Notes: generated by a model from the letters alone, not told the origin. Positions 10,972 to 23,215 are shown, numbered from the stretch's first letter. The stretch is DNA of 64,000 bases from Penium margaritaceum (GCA_023375785.1 SZWC01004692.1:49923-113922); one strand, 5' to 3'. A program made the numbers and translations.

Positions 10972-11611
10972 TAAGAGATAATGCAGAAGTCACCGCGACG
11001 GTGAATATCGCGTAAGTGATATTCAGCAATGCTGCACCCATTTTGAATCATGCTCAATATCGCACATGACGTCAGCGAACGACTTTCTGAGAGTATTTGC
11101 AAAAACCCTTCTACATTGTGTCAGCCAGCCATCAGCCAATCCTTGAAGGGGGTTCCAAAAAAACACCCCTTTACCACAATGTGCATCGTTTAGGAGCGAT
11201 ATTCAGAGGTAAAAAGAGATATCCCTCCTTTCTAGTTAGAAACAGCAAAGGAGCCCAGAAACGCACAAAAATGTCAATCCGAGATTCCATGAGGGTGGAA
11301 AAAAGATGGGGTAGTTTGGGTGTCACCACACGGACCTCGCGACTCGGTTATTTGTGGCCACACAATGACGTGTCGCCGTTGACCAAGAACGCTTGTGTGG
11401 TCAACGGATCCTGAAATCATTTCTCATCATGAGAGTCGCTTTGTTGACTCTCTGTGAATACAATTTTTTTCCTCTTTAGTCTGACGAGCGGTCCGTTTCA
11501 TTTCGTGAACTTATTCTGACATCCTAGTTTGGTCGTCGGGCAAGCATTCCCTAAGTCAACGTGGCCAGAAGCGAAGCCCATGACAATCTTCACTCTTAAA
11601 TATCACATGTA
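10972..11611. other. Intergenic, no gene recognised
   Basis: Mixed-composition DNA between the TIR element and the element D LTR. The longest frame (11097-11414, plus) shows no motif. Confidence 0.5.
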
Positions 11612-12383
11612 TGATTATAAGCGGAACAGTGCTAACGGCATTGATGACGACTTGATGTTTCCTTGATTGTGCAATCTGACTGTGGAATTGGAATCTATAG
11701 GAAAGCCATGCGAGATTGATCCCAGAACGGGGTCAATCCATCAAGAATTGAGGAGATGGCGCCCGGCCAAAGGTCAGACCGGCTGAGGGGAAAACAGGTC
11801 ACGGGAATTCATTCCCAAGGACCAAGGCTTGACCATTGGAAGACCCAATGAGACCGAAGCGTGCATTGGACCACAGTTAGTCGATGGATCAAGGATCATT
11901 GAGGACAAAGGGCGCTTTGGAATGGCACCCCGATTTGTTATTGAAAAAAAGGGCGCCTTGGGCGGCCGTCACCTCTGCTAGTGGTGCTGCCAGCGATAGA
12001 TTTCCGTGGTTCACATAAACAGCCATATCTCGTCCGTTCCTCCACGGAATGATGAAAAACTTGGTGCGTTGGAAATTTAGGAAGATGAGCTGTGTCATGC
12101 TGAGACAATAATGCTCATCCCAGGTCTGTACAGAACCACACATGGCTCGGCGACCTCGTGTCACCTAGGATGTGTCACCATGTGCATGTAGTCTTGTATG
12201 TTGACACTTGAACAAGAAGTACAGTTTACTCCCACTATGCCACACGTGTTTCCGTGCTCCCCAAGACAATCCTACGCTTTCCCAAACCCGGAAAGGTGTG
12301 CACCGGCCTCCCCTTGGTCGCCGTTGCCGTCGGATGGTGTCTACACCATCTGGTTGAGGCTAGCACACCGTGCCCAGTTTACA
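11612..12383 (+). repeat. 5' LTR of gypsy element D
   Basis: From about 11615 to 12192 this matches 17497-18073 throughout with moderate divergence. Both copies share an ACAGTGC[T/C]AACGGCA start region, a GGCACCCCGAT block, GCTAGTGGTGCTGCCAGCG, and CCGTTCCTCCACGGAATGATG. The right end is placed just before the primer-binding-site-like sequence at 12386. The last ~190 bp have no partner because the other LTR is truncated. The left edge is uncertain by a few bases. Confidence 0.85.
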
Positions 12384-12385
12384 CT

Positions 12386-12397
12386 TGATATCAGAGC
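12386..12397 (+). other. Primer binding site of element D (initiator Met tRNA type)
   Basis: TGATATCAGAGC differs by one base from TGGTATCAGAGC, which pairs with the 3' end of initiator Met tRNA. The latter occurs intact after the LTRs of elements A and B in this window. It lies 2 bases after the inferred LTR end. Confidence 0.75.
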
Positions 12398-12528
12398 CAC
12401 CCTTGGCTCAGGGACACAGCCATCTATGTGGCAACCTCTCCTGGTCAGCATAGACCAGCACACATCTCCTCTCTTCGGCGAATCCGTTCACAAGACCAAC
12501 CCACCATGCGCTCCGGTGACAAGGCAGT

Positions 12529-13637
12529 AATCGGAGGACCCGTTGGGGAACCGGTAATGCCGGATGCAGAGGTGACTTCATTCTGCACGTACTCATTGGC
12601 TGCGACATTTGACGCGCAATACAAAGGAACAACAGTCGTAGCATTTCTGAAGTTGCTTACCAATATGTAGGCCAATATGGACTTATTGGAGAAACAAAAT
12701 ACGTACCTCAATTAAGAGCTTGCAAAGCGTCCAATGACAATACCAGTGGTAGTTGCTACCCCTGACAAAATTACGGTGGGCGTCCCGAGCCCGCCCAAGC
12801 CGGAGTCGTTTGACCCATCAAGGAAGGATGGAACAGCTCCGCATGCCTGGACTTTTGGACTTGAGTTGTTCTTCACCCCCATCGCCGTGGATGCCTCAAG
12901 GTACGAGGCGTGTTGCGACTATGCCGTGACCCTGTTAAGAGGGGCATCGTTGATTTGGTGTGTCGATGTGATGCAGTCCAATCCACATGGCAGTGGAGCA
13001 GTAATGGTCGCCGACATCATGGCCACGACCAGAATTTCAACTTCATCGTCTCCAACATGTAGTGGCGAACCTACCCTCAAATTGCCAACCTCGTCAAAAG
13101 GAGTTTACGGAGTCGTTCATCAAGCGCTTCACCGTTGGTGACGTGAGGAACAATGCGCGCGCCAAGCTGCATCAGCTTCACCAAACTGGTGGTGTTGCTG
13201 ATTACACCCATAGGTTTTGTGAGATCGTTGCCAAATTTAGTTCCGACTCTCACAAATTGTGCTTCCACTACAGCAACGGCCTCAAGAACAATGTCCGAGC
13301 TGTGAAAGTGATGTACAACATTAACAACGACCTGGCAGGGATGATCGTAGCAGCAGAACGGTATCACTCACGCATGCAACAGTCTCATGCCAACAGCCAC
13401 AACTCTTTCGGTTGTGATTACGGCAAGCGGGCCGAGAGTGACGACACACCCATGGAGATCGAAGCGCTACAACAGTGCAAGTGCTACAACTGTGGCAAGC
13501 GTGGCCACATTGTGCGTGATTGTCGAAGTCTGAAGAAGGATGATGGCAAGGGTAAGCAGCAAGGGAAGGGGAAGCAAGCCACGAAGGAAGCAAAAAAAGG
13601 AACAAAGGATTCGGGAAATGAGGAGAGCCAAGAGTAG
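12529..13637 (+). pseudogene. Gag of gypsy element D with CCHC zinc knuckle, frameshifted
   Basis: Gag forms the particle shell and binds the element RNA. The first part (about 12529-13085) contains PKPESFDPSRKDGTAPHAWTF, then a helical region with ASLIWCVDV. A TAG at 12668 interrupts the early portion. Near 13070 the reading changes frame. The second part (13062-13637) starts with KEFTESFIKRFTVGDVRNNARAKLHQL, the usual Ty3-type Gag core, and contains VADYTHRFCEIVAKF and NNDLAGMIVAAERY. It ends with a perfect CYNCGKRGHIVRDC knuckle (Cys141, Cys144, His149, Cys154 of that frame) and a Lys-rich tail. The frameshift could be decay or an assembly error. Confidence 0.9.
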
Positions 13638-13774
13638 ATGGCGTTACTCATGGCTCCTCTCAGCCCAAATTGCCAGTTGATCGTCCACCTGAACGCCTTG
13701 TAGCAATTAAGGTGGTTTTCAAGGTCAAGGCATGGAATGCAGGATATGAGATGGAGCAGCCCGCACTTCTCTAG

Positions 13775-14035
13775 GTGGCGCGAGTGAAAGGCGTCATAGA
13801 GAAGGTGGGGAGTCTGCTAGATTGTGGCGGAAGGCACATTTTTGTGAGCATGGAGTGTGCTCAGAAGTGGGGTCTTGCGCTCACAAATAATAAGCGGGCC
13901 GCTAACCAAGTGGACGGCACGATTAAAGTGGAGTACTTGTCCCGTCTCCTCTCCATTCACCTGGGGAAGCTTTTTATAACAACCGTATTCCTGGATGTGC
14001 CCGATGAAAGGTTACGATGTGATCCTCAGTCATGA
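13775..14035 (+). pseudogene. Retropepsin-like protease remnant of element D
   Basis: The frame reads GVIEKVGSLLDCGGRHIFVSMECAQKWGLALTN, matching the Ty3-type protease start in which D-S/T-G is followed by A-x-x-x-F-I. Here the catalytic Asp remains but the motif is DCG. The rest (HLGKLFITTVFLDVP) fits the second half. It lies in a different frame from Gag and from RT. The region 14036-14365 has stops in every frame and links to RT. Confidence 0.7.
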
Positions 14036-14367
14036 CTTCCTCCACAAGTATAGCCCCGTCATTCATTAGGAGACGCACACCGTCTCAGTCAAGCTCATAG
14101 ATGAGGAGTATCCCTTGCCTACGTGGTCCGAGGAAGAGGCTACGGAGGAGGAGACCTTGCGGGAAAGAAGCGTCGCAGTAGTCGATGCCTCGCAAAGAGG
14201 AATCGTCATCGATGATGCTGAACTTGGTGTAGCTCAAGTGCGCCATTCGAAAGAAGGAGAAGAAAATTTTGGCGTTTGTGCGAGACGTGGAGGACGATCT
14301 CGATGAACCATAGGATGTACTGCATGAGGCAACTCATAAGCAGCCGGAGGTCCAAGGAAAGTTTGCC

Positions 14368-15935
14368 GTGGTACCCGAGGGGCTTCAAAATGTGTGTACA
14401 GAGTTTGAGGACGTGTTCCCCGACACCCTCCCGGCGGGTCTGCCACCAAAGCGGGACGTGGATCATTGCATTGACCTCAAGCCTGGAGCGTGTCTGTCTA
14501 TTTGTGCAACATACCGCATGAGCGACACGCAGCTGCAGGAGCTCAAGAAGCAGTTGGCCGATACGACAGAGCAGGTTGTCATCCGTCCATCCTCATCTCC
14601 TTACAATGTACCTGTCCTGTTTGTGCATCAAAAGACAGAATGTTGTGCATGTACATGGAACACCGGGAGTTGAATGATTTGACCATCAAGAACCGGTACC
14701 CGCTTCCACAAGCCGAGGAGCTCTTTGATCAGCTTCGTGCGGCTCGCTTCTTCACAAAGATCGACCTCCGATCCGGCTACCACCAGATTTGCATCGTAGC
14801 TGATGATGTGGACAAGATGACTTTCAACACACGCTATGGTCAATTCTAGTTTCTCGTGATGCCTTTCGGGTTAACAAATGTGCCGGCCACCTTCATGGTG
14901 ACGATGAACAACATCTTTAGGCCGTACTTGGATGGCTTCATGGTAGTTCACCTCGACAACATCCTGGTGTACAGCATGACGGCGGAGGAGCATGAGGAGC
15001 ATTTGAAGAAGGTCCTCGAGATTTTGAGGAAGGAGAAGTTTTTTGCAAAGCTCACTAAGTGTGAGTTCGCGGTAGGAAACATTGAATTCCTTGAACATAT
15101 AATTGGCAATGGACACATTGCCATGGACCCGTGCAAGGTGTTGGTAGTGCAAGAGTGGCTGAAGTTGCATAGTGTGCATGATGTGTAAGTGTTTCTCTGT
15201 TTTTGCAGCCACTACCGCATGTTTTCCCTTGGCTATGCGGGAGTGTCAGCGCCACTCTCCAATCTCACTTGTAAGGATCACGAGTGGAGTTGGAGAGTTA
15301 ACAAACAAGAAGCCATTGAGAATCTGAAGAGGACTCTGACCTCCGGCCCGGCCTTGCACTTGACCGACAGCGGCCGTGAATTTGAAATGGCGACGGATGC
15401 ATCGCACCTGGCCATTGGTGGGATCCTTTTGCGGGACTTGGGTAATGGGTCACAGCCGGTTGCCTACTACTTGTGCAACTTGTGTGGGTTGAAGCTAAAC
15501 TATGCCACACACGACAAGGAGATGCTCGTTCTGGTCGTAGCCTTCAAGAACTGGCAGTGCTACCTCGAAGCGCATAAATGCATGGTCTACACTGACCACC
15601 ACATGTTGAAATACTTCAAGAAGCAACAGAACCTGAGTTGGCGGCAAGTGCGTTGGGTAGAGTACCTCGAGTCGCACTTTGACTACAAGATCGTGTACCG
15701 GCCAGGTCGCATGAACCTAGCCGACGCACTCTCACAGCGACCGGACATGATGCCGCGGGTCACGTCTCTCACCATCCATGAGGATGCCTTCCTTGTGAAG
15801 TCCTTCACAGAGGGATACGAGGCACATGGGGAATATGACGCTCGAAAAATTTCCTTCGAGGCGTCGTATTGGCGATGGCGCGGCACACAGCAGGTGGTGG
15901 TTCCCGTGGTACCCGCACTTTGGCAGCTCATTTAG
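14368..15935 (+). pseudogene. Reverse transcriptase and RNase H of element D
   Basis: Starts with FEDVFPDTLPAGLPPKRDVDHCIDL and YRMSDTQLQELKKQL, with a frame change near 14640. Then come the RT blocks HRELNDLTIKNRYPLPQ, FFTKIDLRSGYHQI, FLVMPFGLTNVPATFM, and the catalytic block, which reads HLDNILVYS at 14949-14975 instead of the usual xxDD. RNase H follows with EMATDASHLAIGGIL, THDKEMLVLV, YTDHHMLKYF and RMNLADALSQRP. Stops interrupt at 14847 (TAG), 15186 (TAA) and 15933 (TAG). The aspartate-to-asparagine change would by itself impair polymerase activity. Confidence 0.93.
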
Positions 15936-17139
15936 GAGAAGTGCCATGACAGTGGCCCGAGCGGTCACTTCTCTGCCGAGAAGACATTGCAGACAGTGGC
16001 TCGCTTTTTTTGGTGGCCTACCATGTCATCGGAGATGGCTGAATTCTGCCGGATTTGTGACATGTGTCGATGCCACAAGGCACGGAGGATAAAGACCCCG
16101 AGTCTCCTCCAACCCTTGTCTATCCCCGAGCAACCGTGGCAAGACATCTTCATGGACTTCATTGCGGGCTTGCAAGAGACAGCGGCAGGTCACAATGTGG
16201 TGTTGGTGGTTGTGGATCACTTCAGCAAGATGTTGCACTTCATCGTGACACATGATACGGCAAGCATGGAAGGCACGGCTCGGCTGTTCCTCAGGCATGG
16301 CTTGGTTGTTCCTCGTGCACGTGGTGCACCTCCATGGCATGCCGCGATCCATTGTGAGCGACCGTGACCCGCGCTTCATGAGCAAGTTTTGGCACGGACT
16401 CATAGAGCGATATGGCAGCAAGGTGCAGCCGTCGACCAATTTTCACCCCCAAACTGACGGACAGAAAGAGCTGACAAACCAGACGCTGGAGTATCTCCTC
16501 CAAACAGTGGGTGATCCGGATGAGACAACGTGGGAACAACGGTTGCCGGTCGTTGAACTGGTGTACAACTGTGCCACGTCCACCTCCACTGGCATGGCAC
16601 CATTTGAGGTGGTGAACGGGACGGTGCTTGCCATGCGCCTCAGTTTGCACGTCGTAAGCAACCTGCCTATGGTGGAGTTTACCGCACATGACTTCAAGCA
16701 GATTTGGTTGGCAAAACGGCATGCATTGGCGGGCCGCCGACGTACCAATGCAATGCTCTGCGTCGGGGATTGTGTGCTTCTCGACAGTGTGCACGTCACG
16801 CTTCGCGGGATCCGATCAGACAAGTTGAAACCCCGGTGGCTTGGTCCGTTTGAGGTGCTCGAAATGCGGACACCCGTGGTGGCACGGTTGGCTCGTCCCC
16901 CTTCCATCCTTGTCCACGACGTGTTCCACATCTCCAACCCCATCTCTACCATGATCCGGTTGAGCATTTTCCTGGTCACAGTTCAGAGCCTCCCCCTCCG
17001 GTGGTCATCAAGGACGAGCAAGAGTTTGAGGTGGAGGCGTCGTTACCGGTGTACCGGTGTCCCCCATTGTCAAGGGGATCCCCCCATTGACCTTGGAACC
17101 ATGGCCTATGCGGTGAAGAGGACGCCAAGAGCCAAATGA
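15936..17139 (+). pseudogene. Integrase of element D
   Basis: Begins with the HHCC zinc-binding module (SGHFSAEKTLQTVARFFWWPTM, then CRICDMCRCHKA, about 15958-16085). The catalytic core has the first Asp in IFMDFIAGL (about 16155), the second in SDRDPRF and the Glu in the QTDGQKELTNQTLE block (about 16450-16491). A frame change occurs near 16320. The C-terminal part has the GPFEVLEMRTPVVARLARPPSILVHDVFHIS block. The enzyme would insert element cDNA into chromatin. The core residues are present, but the frameshift and upstream stops make it a pseudogene. Confidence 0.92.
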
Positions 17140-17307
17140 CGTGGCTGAGGCAAACCCATCCTGGTTGGAACCTCGGACGCCGAACCAGCCGACGCGGAAT
17201 CGGAGCCAAGCGGAGCGGATCAAAAAGTCACCAAGGTAGCAGCTTCCGGAAGGGAGCCCGGTGGGAGGGATTTTCTGCCTGAACCATCTTAAAACCATCT
17301 TTTTTAG

Positions 17308-17481
17308 GTGGAGGCCATCCTTGACCACCGTCGTTGTGGCCATGGATGGGATCACTTGGTCAAGTGGAGGGGCTACAATGCAGCCCACAACTCATGGGAG
17401 CCTGTCCACAACTTCAATGTTGGTGGGGTGAATGCCATTCTCTGGGAGTACCAAGAGCAAACCGGGACGGCTCGTTCCTAA
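17308..17481 (+). pseudogene. Chromodomain at the C-terminus of element D pol
   Basis: The frame reads VEAILDHRRCG, DHLVKWRGYNAAHNSWEPVHNF and ILWEYQEQ, then TAA at 17479. This is the pattern of chromodomains fused to integrase in chromoviruses, thought to steer integration by binding histone marks. A spacer with stops separates it from the integrase body. Confidence 0.85.
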
Positions 17482-17495
17482 AGGGGAGAAGGTAG
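17481..17495 (+). other. Polypurine tract of element D
   Basis: AAGGGGAGAAGG directly after the chromodomain stop and directly before the 3' LTR. Confidence 0.7.
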
Positions 17496-18073
17496 TTTAA
17501 GCCAGACAGTGCCAACGGCACTGATGACGGCTTGAGGCTTCCTTTAATGTGCGATCTGAATGTCGATTTGGAATCCACAGGGAAAACCATGCAAGACTGA
17601 CCCAAGAACAGGGTCGATGCATCGAGAATTGAGTGAAGTTATGCCCGGCCAAAGGTTGGACCGGCCGAGGGAAAACAGGTGACGGGAATTCTTCCCAGGG
17701 GACCAATGCTCGACCCCCGAAAGACCCAACGAGATCAAAGTGCACCTTGGGACACGATTAGTCGATGAATGAAAGATCATTTAGGGCCAAGGGAGCTTCG
17801 GAATGGCACCCCGATGTATTATTGCCAGAAAGGGCGCTTCTGGCGGCCGACACCGCCGCTAGTGGTGCTGCCAGCGGCAGATTGCCGCGGTTCATGGAAA
17901 CGACCATATCTCGGCCGTTCCTCCACGGAATGATGCGATTCTTGGTGCGTTGGAAAGCTGCGAAGACGAGCTAAGTGATGCTAAGGCAATAACGCTCATC
18001 CTAGGTCCGTACGGAGCTGCACATGTCTCGGCAACCTTGGGTCGCGTAGGATGTGTCACCACGTACATGTAGT
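17496..18073 (+). repeat. 3' LTR of element D, truncated
   Basis: Collinear with 11615-12192 but stops matching abruptly at about 18073. The last ~190 bp of the LTR are missing and the sequence continues as the interior of a minus-strand copia element. Numerous substitutions between the two LTR copies mean the insertion is not recent. Confidence 0.85.
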
Positions 18074-19660
18074 GGAAAGTCCACTTGCGGCGAAGCATAC
18101 TGCAACATAATCTACAATGGATGCATCAATGACACTGTAGAACTCATGTGTAACAACGGCATATCCAATAGCTAAGCAGGGATGGAAAACACTGACAACA
18201 AGACCAAGTGCATCAAGGCCAGTGGGTCTGGCAGACAACCCAGCCACAGAAAATGATGCAGTGGGACGTGTCTGACACTGAGCGGACTATGTGACAGAAC
18301 GTTGAGGTGGAGAGGAGAGCCTACCCACATGTGTGTACGGTTTAGGAGGATCAAAAGGCACCTGAGATACAATACGCGACTCTATCGTGTCCACATATAT
18401 AGCAATGGGACGGCTCTATGACAGAAGGTGAGCTGGAGGTGAGTGTGATCTTGTCTGTATAGGCTCACAAGTGGGTGTGACTGGTGGCTCAAAGATGGAT
18501 GGTGGAGATTCTGAATGAGGTATGGGCTCAGATCTAGAAGAACTGTGTGAGTCAACTCCAAGGGAGTTTACTAGTGATGACAGTGGAGAGGACTGTGGAG
18601 AGGACTATAAGGGACAAGGGTCAAGGGTAAGGGTCAAGGGACAAGGGTCAAGGGTCTGAGTCCTATAAGTGCCCGGGCTTGGAAAAGGTCGAGACATCTA
18701 GAAAAGTACAAAGGCAGGCACGAGGACTGAGTTTGCCATCACAATGATCATATGAAATCCAAACAACAGCGACAGAGCCGCAGACACTAGCAAGACACAA
18801 GTAGGCATGACGAACAAACCAACATGCAAAGGGGGTGACATGACAGGGAAGGGGACTGTGAGGGACACGGTTCAAGATCCAAGTCATGTAGGACATGGCT
18901 TCAAAAGATAATAGAGGAGAAAGGTGAGAGGCAATAAGGATGGTGCAAACACCATCAGCTAGGGCGTGGTTCTAGCACTCAGAGACACCATTTTGTGGGG
19001 TGTGTAGGGAGTAGAAGGCTCCATGCACACCCCTCCAGAAGTCAAGAACTGGGTGGTGGTCTCCATGAACTCACTGCCATGATCACACCAAAAGGTGCAA
19101 AGGCGGTGAACACAGGCAAGTTCAGCCTGAGGAAGCCATGAATCAAGAGTTAGAAAGACATCACCTTTTTAACAAAGTACAAACATCCCGTGCATGGGAG
19201 AGTAACCATTAGTGAGAAAAGGGACAAAACAGCCCACCCCATCTAGGGTGTCACGAGGGAGTGGACCCATGACATCAGCGTGGAGAAGGTCAAGAGGGTG
19301 GGAAGTGCGACTGTTACAAGTGGAGAAAGGGAAGCATTGCATTTGGCCTTGCACGCAGTGAAGACAGCCAGCTGCACATGGACCGGGAATTGTGGATGCA
19401 TCAAGACCATGAGTACGTTATTGACGGAGCAATCTATCAACTGCAGCCGTGTGAATGTGCCGAAGGTGACAGTGCAAGAGCTGTGCGTACTCAATGGGGA
19501 GAGAGCGAGCAACATGGACAAGCGCAACGGTGGTAGGGGAAGGTGCAAAATAAGGCACACGGAAGAGGCGACTACAACTGGTGCTGTGAATCAAGACACA
19601 TCCAGATGTGCGATCAGACATAGAAACAACACCGTGACTGGGGGAGAAGTCCATGCCTTG
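18074..19660 (-). pseudogene. Ty1/copia integrase region (element E), broken
   Basis: On the minus strand, from high to low coordinates: a GAG-pre-integrase segment (ARSLPIEYAQLLHCHLRHIHTAAVDRLLRQ, 19420-19510), then the integrase start (CNSRTSHPLDLLHADVMGPLP, 19235-19320). Further down is the integrase end (ILNRVPHSPLP, then LSPRACLCTFLDVS, 18690-18885). The final segment VTHEFYSVIDASIVDYVAV (about 18100-18160) closely parallels VTHEFCTACDAATDLVAV of the copia element at the window start (about 590-645), so both belong to one family. Stops and frame changes are frequent. The element is cut at 18074, just before its RT would begin. Confidence 0.85.
18610..18656. repeat. Short heptamer-type repeat (GGGTCAA/GGGACAA)
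   Basis: About 47 bp of GGGTCAA, GGGACAA and GGGTAA words inside the integrase region of element E. Probably local slippage. Confidence 0.7.
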
Positions 19661-20120
19661 GTCATCAAGAGTTGTAACGGAGAGTAGACTGAGCTCAAGG
19701 GAGGGGACATGAGCACATCAGGCAAGAAGAGCTCCCCCCTAGGATCCTTAAAGCGCATTATACCAACATCCTGAACAGAGCGAAGCTGACCAGAGCCTAT
19801 GCAAATGAAGCGAACAGACCCAACGGGTTCCAGTGAGAAAGAAGAGGTGCGAGAAGACGTCATGTGGTGAGTGGTACGCGAGTCCAGAATCCAGAACCCC
19901 CCCTGACAAGTGCATAAAGGAAGGAACACAACTGACAGCCAAAAGTGGGGGACGGGACACGAGCTTCTGGCCACAAGCGGCAAGGCACTAAGCAAGACAA
20001 ACTGATTGTCAATGCTCAATCCATGATACATAAACAGGGCAACTATTCCAAACACAAGTAGATGTAGAATCAAAAAGATCCCCGTTAGACTGACACACGA
20101 GTGACCTCAGATATGAAAAT
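19661..20120 (-). pseudogene. Copia protease region of element E
   Basis: The minus-strand frame (20073-19591) contains GGFWILDSRTTHHMTSSR, matching the copia protease signature W-I-L-D-S-G-A-T-x-H-M-T with Gly changed to Arg next to the catalytic Asp. GELFLPDVLMSPPLSSVYS follows, like the usual L-x-x-V-L-Y-V-P block. Confidence 0.8.
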
Positions 20121-21300
20121 GCACTCTCACCTCCTATGTAGGTAAACAGCGTGAGAGAGTGTCACATCCAGCTGACGAGTGTCTTCGGGCAGGTCAGAAG
20201 TGATGACAACTCCATAGGGTGAACATCGGTGGAAATAGCCAAGTGAGATCCAAGGAGGAGGTGTATACAGGCCAGTATGGGACTTGTAGAAGGAGGGTTG
20301 CAAGGTGGCCATCCTCAAGGTAGGATGGAGGGGTCGGTGTAGTTGTGGTGTTGAGGCAGTGCCTGAGAATGTAGGGCTGGGACTGGTCGGAGTAGTTGAT
20401 GGAGAAGCGCGAGTAGAGGAGTTGCTATTGCCAGAAGACCGTGTCCAGTGAGAATGCATCGTAGAGACAAGGCATGCATCATCAGGAAGAGAGGGACACT
20501 TTGGGACAGCGTGCCTAAGAGCATCACAGTTCCAACGTATAATAGTGCTGGAGGAAGGAGTCAAAGAGGTAGAGGTGGTGGTGGCCTTGCCCTTCCCACA
20601 CCCACTTTATCCATCAGGGATCCCTCCATCCAATGAGTTATCTTTGCCTTGACGTGGAGAGGAAGAGGAGGAGGAAGGGGGTGCTGAGGATGAGGTGGAG
20701 GGAGCGGTCGGCAAAGTTTGTGCGGCGGTGGCTACTACAATCACAACACGGTGGATGTGCCTGTTCTGCAAGACACTCCACCAGTTCGTGAGCTGTTGTG
20801 CCGTGAAAACCCAAATACCATGAGGGGCATCAACAATAATATACTTGGCAGAGAGGTTCTCAAGCTCAGAAGATTTGACATCTCTGACGATGCCAGAGAG
20901 CTTGGGAATGAGGTCATTGACAATAGAGAGAACAACTGAGAACTGACCAGGGATTACAACAGTAACGACACCAGGCAAGTGGCGGTAACGACAGAAAGAC
21001 GATCATAATGAACATCACCAGACATGGATAATGCAAAAGTGGTGGAAGTGGAGAATATGGCATCGACACTAGCAGCGGTGGTTGCAGAGGGGATGGCATG
21101 CCATGTGGACTACAAGCGATTGAGGACTAATTCAGCAATGTCTTCAGCGAATGTGTCCTAGTCATCTTGTTCATGACGTAGTCTATTGTCAGCCATGCAC
21201 TGTGCAGTGAGAGCTGTCTGTAATGCCGCACGCTCACATTGAAGCTCGGCTTTCCATGCTGCATAGTGGCATGGTTGCTCAAAGTTTGGACAATGTCACC
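20121..21300 (-). pseudogene. Copia Gag region of element E with degenerate zinc knuckle
   Basis: Minus-strand frames 20978-20607 and 20564-20127 carry a helical Gag-like segment, including LIPKLSGIVRDVKSSELENLSAKYIIVDAP, and a Ser/Pro-rich linker. A RWNCDALRHAVPKC stretch (about 20498-20537) fits a CCHC knuckle whose first Cys is Arg. Gag would package the element RNA. Reading is interrupted by stops. Confidence 0.65.
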
Positions 21301-23215
21301 CTGTCAAAGGAATTTTTGTCAGAGTTTTCCTTGCCTGAGTGGACATAGAAAAGTGTAGGAGAAGCTATTCTGACTCTTGTGCTAAATGACAACAAACCTA
21401 GACGCACAAACAACCAATATAGAACCAAGCCACGAATGAAGAGGGTAGGGAGAGTGGGTCCAAGCTCACCAGGCTGGGTGGCGAAGTGAGAAGAGGAGAG
21501 GCAGTGCAGTTGTGGTTGAAGCAGTAATGACCGCCACGGCAGATGACGCGGACACCAGAAGGTAGGAAGCACCAGCTAGAGCTACAGAAAAAAGGAAAGA
21601 GGCAGCTCCTACAGTGGAGACAAGCATGATGATGATGGACCTGACCTCAGACGGTGATGAGGTGGAGAAGGCCTGGGTCGTGGACACGTGGAAAGATTTC
21701 ACGGCACTACAGAGCGATGTAGATGAGGCTAAAGTTGCAGATACTACAATGTGAACTGCAGCCGTTAACTGAGTGGTGACGTTGACTACCACTACTGCAA
21801 GAGGCTCCTAATCTACCATGACATTATTGTATGCCTCAACAACTCTGACAGCGGCTGTACTAATAGGCGCATGTGCTGCTCGTGCTGTGGTAGCGAACTT
21901 GGAGACGAAAGCTGCACTGGAGACAAGTGCTGCCTCCAGATTCGAGAGAATGTTAGCCGCTGAAGACGCCGCTGACTCTGACCAAGCAGCAATAGGAGAA
22001 GACGGAGAGTGCCGAGCAGATGACTTGAGTGTGGCGGCTGCAGCTGGTCACGCTTCTCCACCAAGAGGCACGCGTGAACTTTGCAGACGAGTTGTCCGGG
22101 CAATGGGTGGGTTATAGGTGATTGGAGCGTGCATTGGTCTCAAATGGCTGGGACGTCATGTGGCATAGGCATGTCGTCTGTGGCTGACAGGCAATGGGCT
22201 TTGGCCTCGCGCTCATACCACTCCGTAGGATCAAAGTCATTGCCTGGGTAGTAGCCTGGATTCTGACAGTGCACCCGCGACCACTCCTCCCTCTCAGCTC
22301 CTACCTCGTACTATGCGACTTTGTGCTCAATCCGCCAGCACTCACGTGCCAAGGTGGAAGAGGTCGGCCTGGGCTCATTGTCTAGCGAAGAAGCCAGGGT
22401 GCTTGAGGTTCAGTTTCCCCTTGAGGCAACTTTCAGGCAGCATACGATATCAAAACTGCTGCATAGGAGGTCTGCTGGTTGAGATGGTTTAGAGAGGTGA
22501 AGCTGCCACGGATCAGGCCAATGGCTGGTGCCTGAGCTGAAAAGTGACAAGGTTTGTGGCAGATGCCGAGGAGACTGCGGTTTTGACACATGCAATCCTT
22601 GATTTTGCTGTGACTGTGCCAAGGCCTGCTATGGTATTGGCAGTGGTGGCTTCTTTGCAGTGACAAGGAAGCTACTGCGGTGGTGCGAGAGAATCACGGT
22701 TTCCAACCCATAAGTGAGGCATCCCAGACGTGGAGCGGTGCTGAGATAGGGTGTAGCAAGTGAGTTGCTACTTTGCCGAAGTGATGCCGCGATGTGCCCT
22801 GTCCAAGCTATGCCATGGTCAGAAGTGTGACGCGGTAATAATTCAAAGTACGATAGGAGTCCATTTTGGGCTTGCAGTAACAAAGACCTTAAGAAACAAC
22901 AGCGATGAGGACTTGTCCGGAAATCAGAGTAATGGATGTGGGTGTATGCCTGCTTGGGTGAATGGGCAAAGGGGGCAAGAGGCCGATGAGGACGTCACTA
23001 CTTGCATGTAGTTATTAAAACAAAGCTACATGTCATGAGGACGGTTGTCGTTGTGAATAGGCTGCCAGTGGCGGGAAGCCAGTGCTTAGTGTGACGGACG
23101 TGGGTGCAGAGGCTGCAAGAAGGCCGTGGGAGACGTAAATCTGCTTGCATTAAATCGATAGAGTAGTTCCAATATCTGATGTAGAAGCTATGAGTGGGAG
23201 GCATGGCCCTCCCCT
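21301..23215 (-). other. Probable 5' internal region of element E, no recognised domain
   Basis: Lies between the recognisable Gag part and the primer-binding-site-like sequence of element E. Frames are short on both strands and rich in Ala, Ser and Val. It could hold the Gag N-terminus and leader in decayed form, or an unrelated insertion. Confidence 0.4.

Noticed and set aside
16291-16979. Minus-strand frames of 167 and 178 codons
   Set aside because: Antisense to the element D integrase, whose motifs are clear on the plus strand.
18610-18656. GGGTCAA repeats as an interstitial telomere tract
   Set aside because: Only about 47 bp, irregular, and not the TTTAGGG type. It sits inside a decayed integrase frame.
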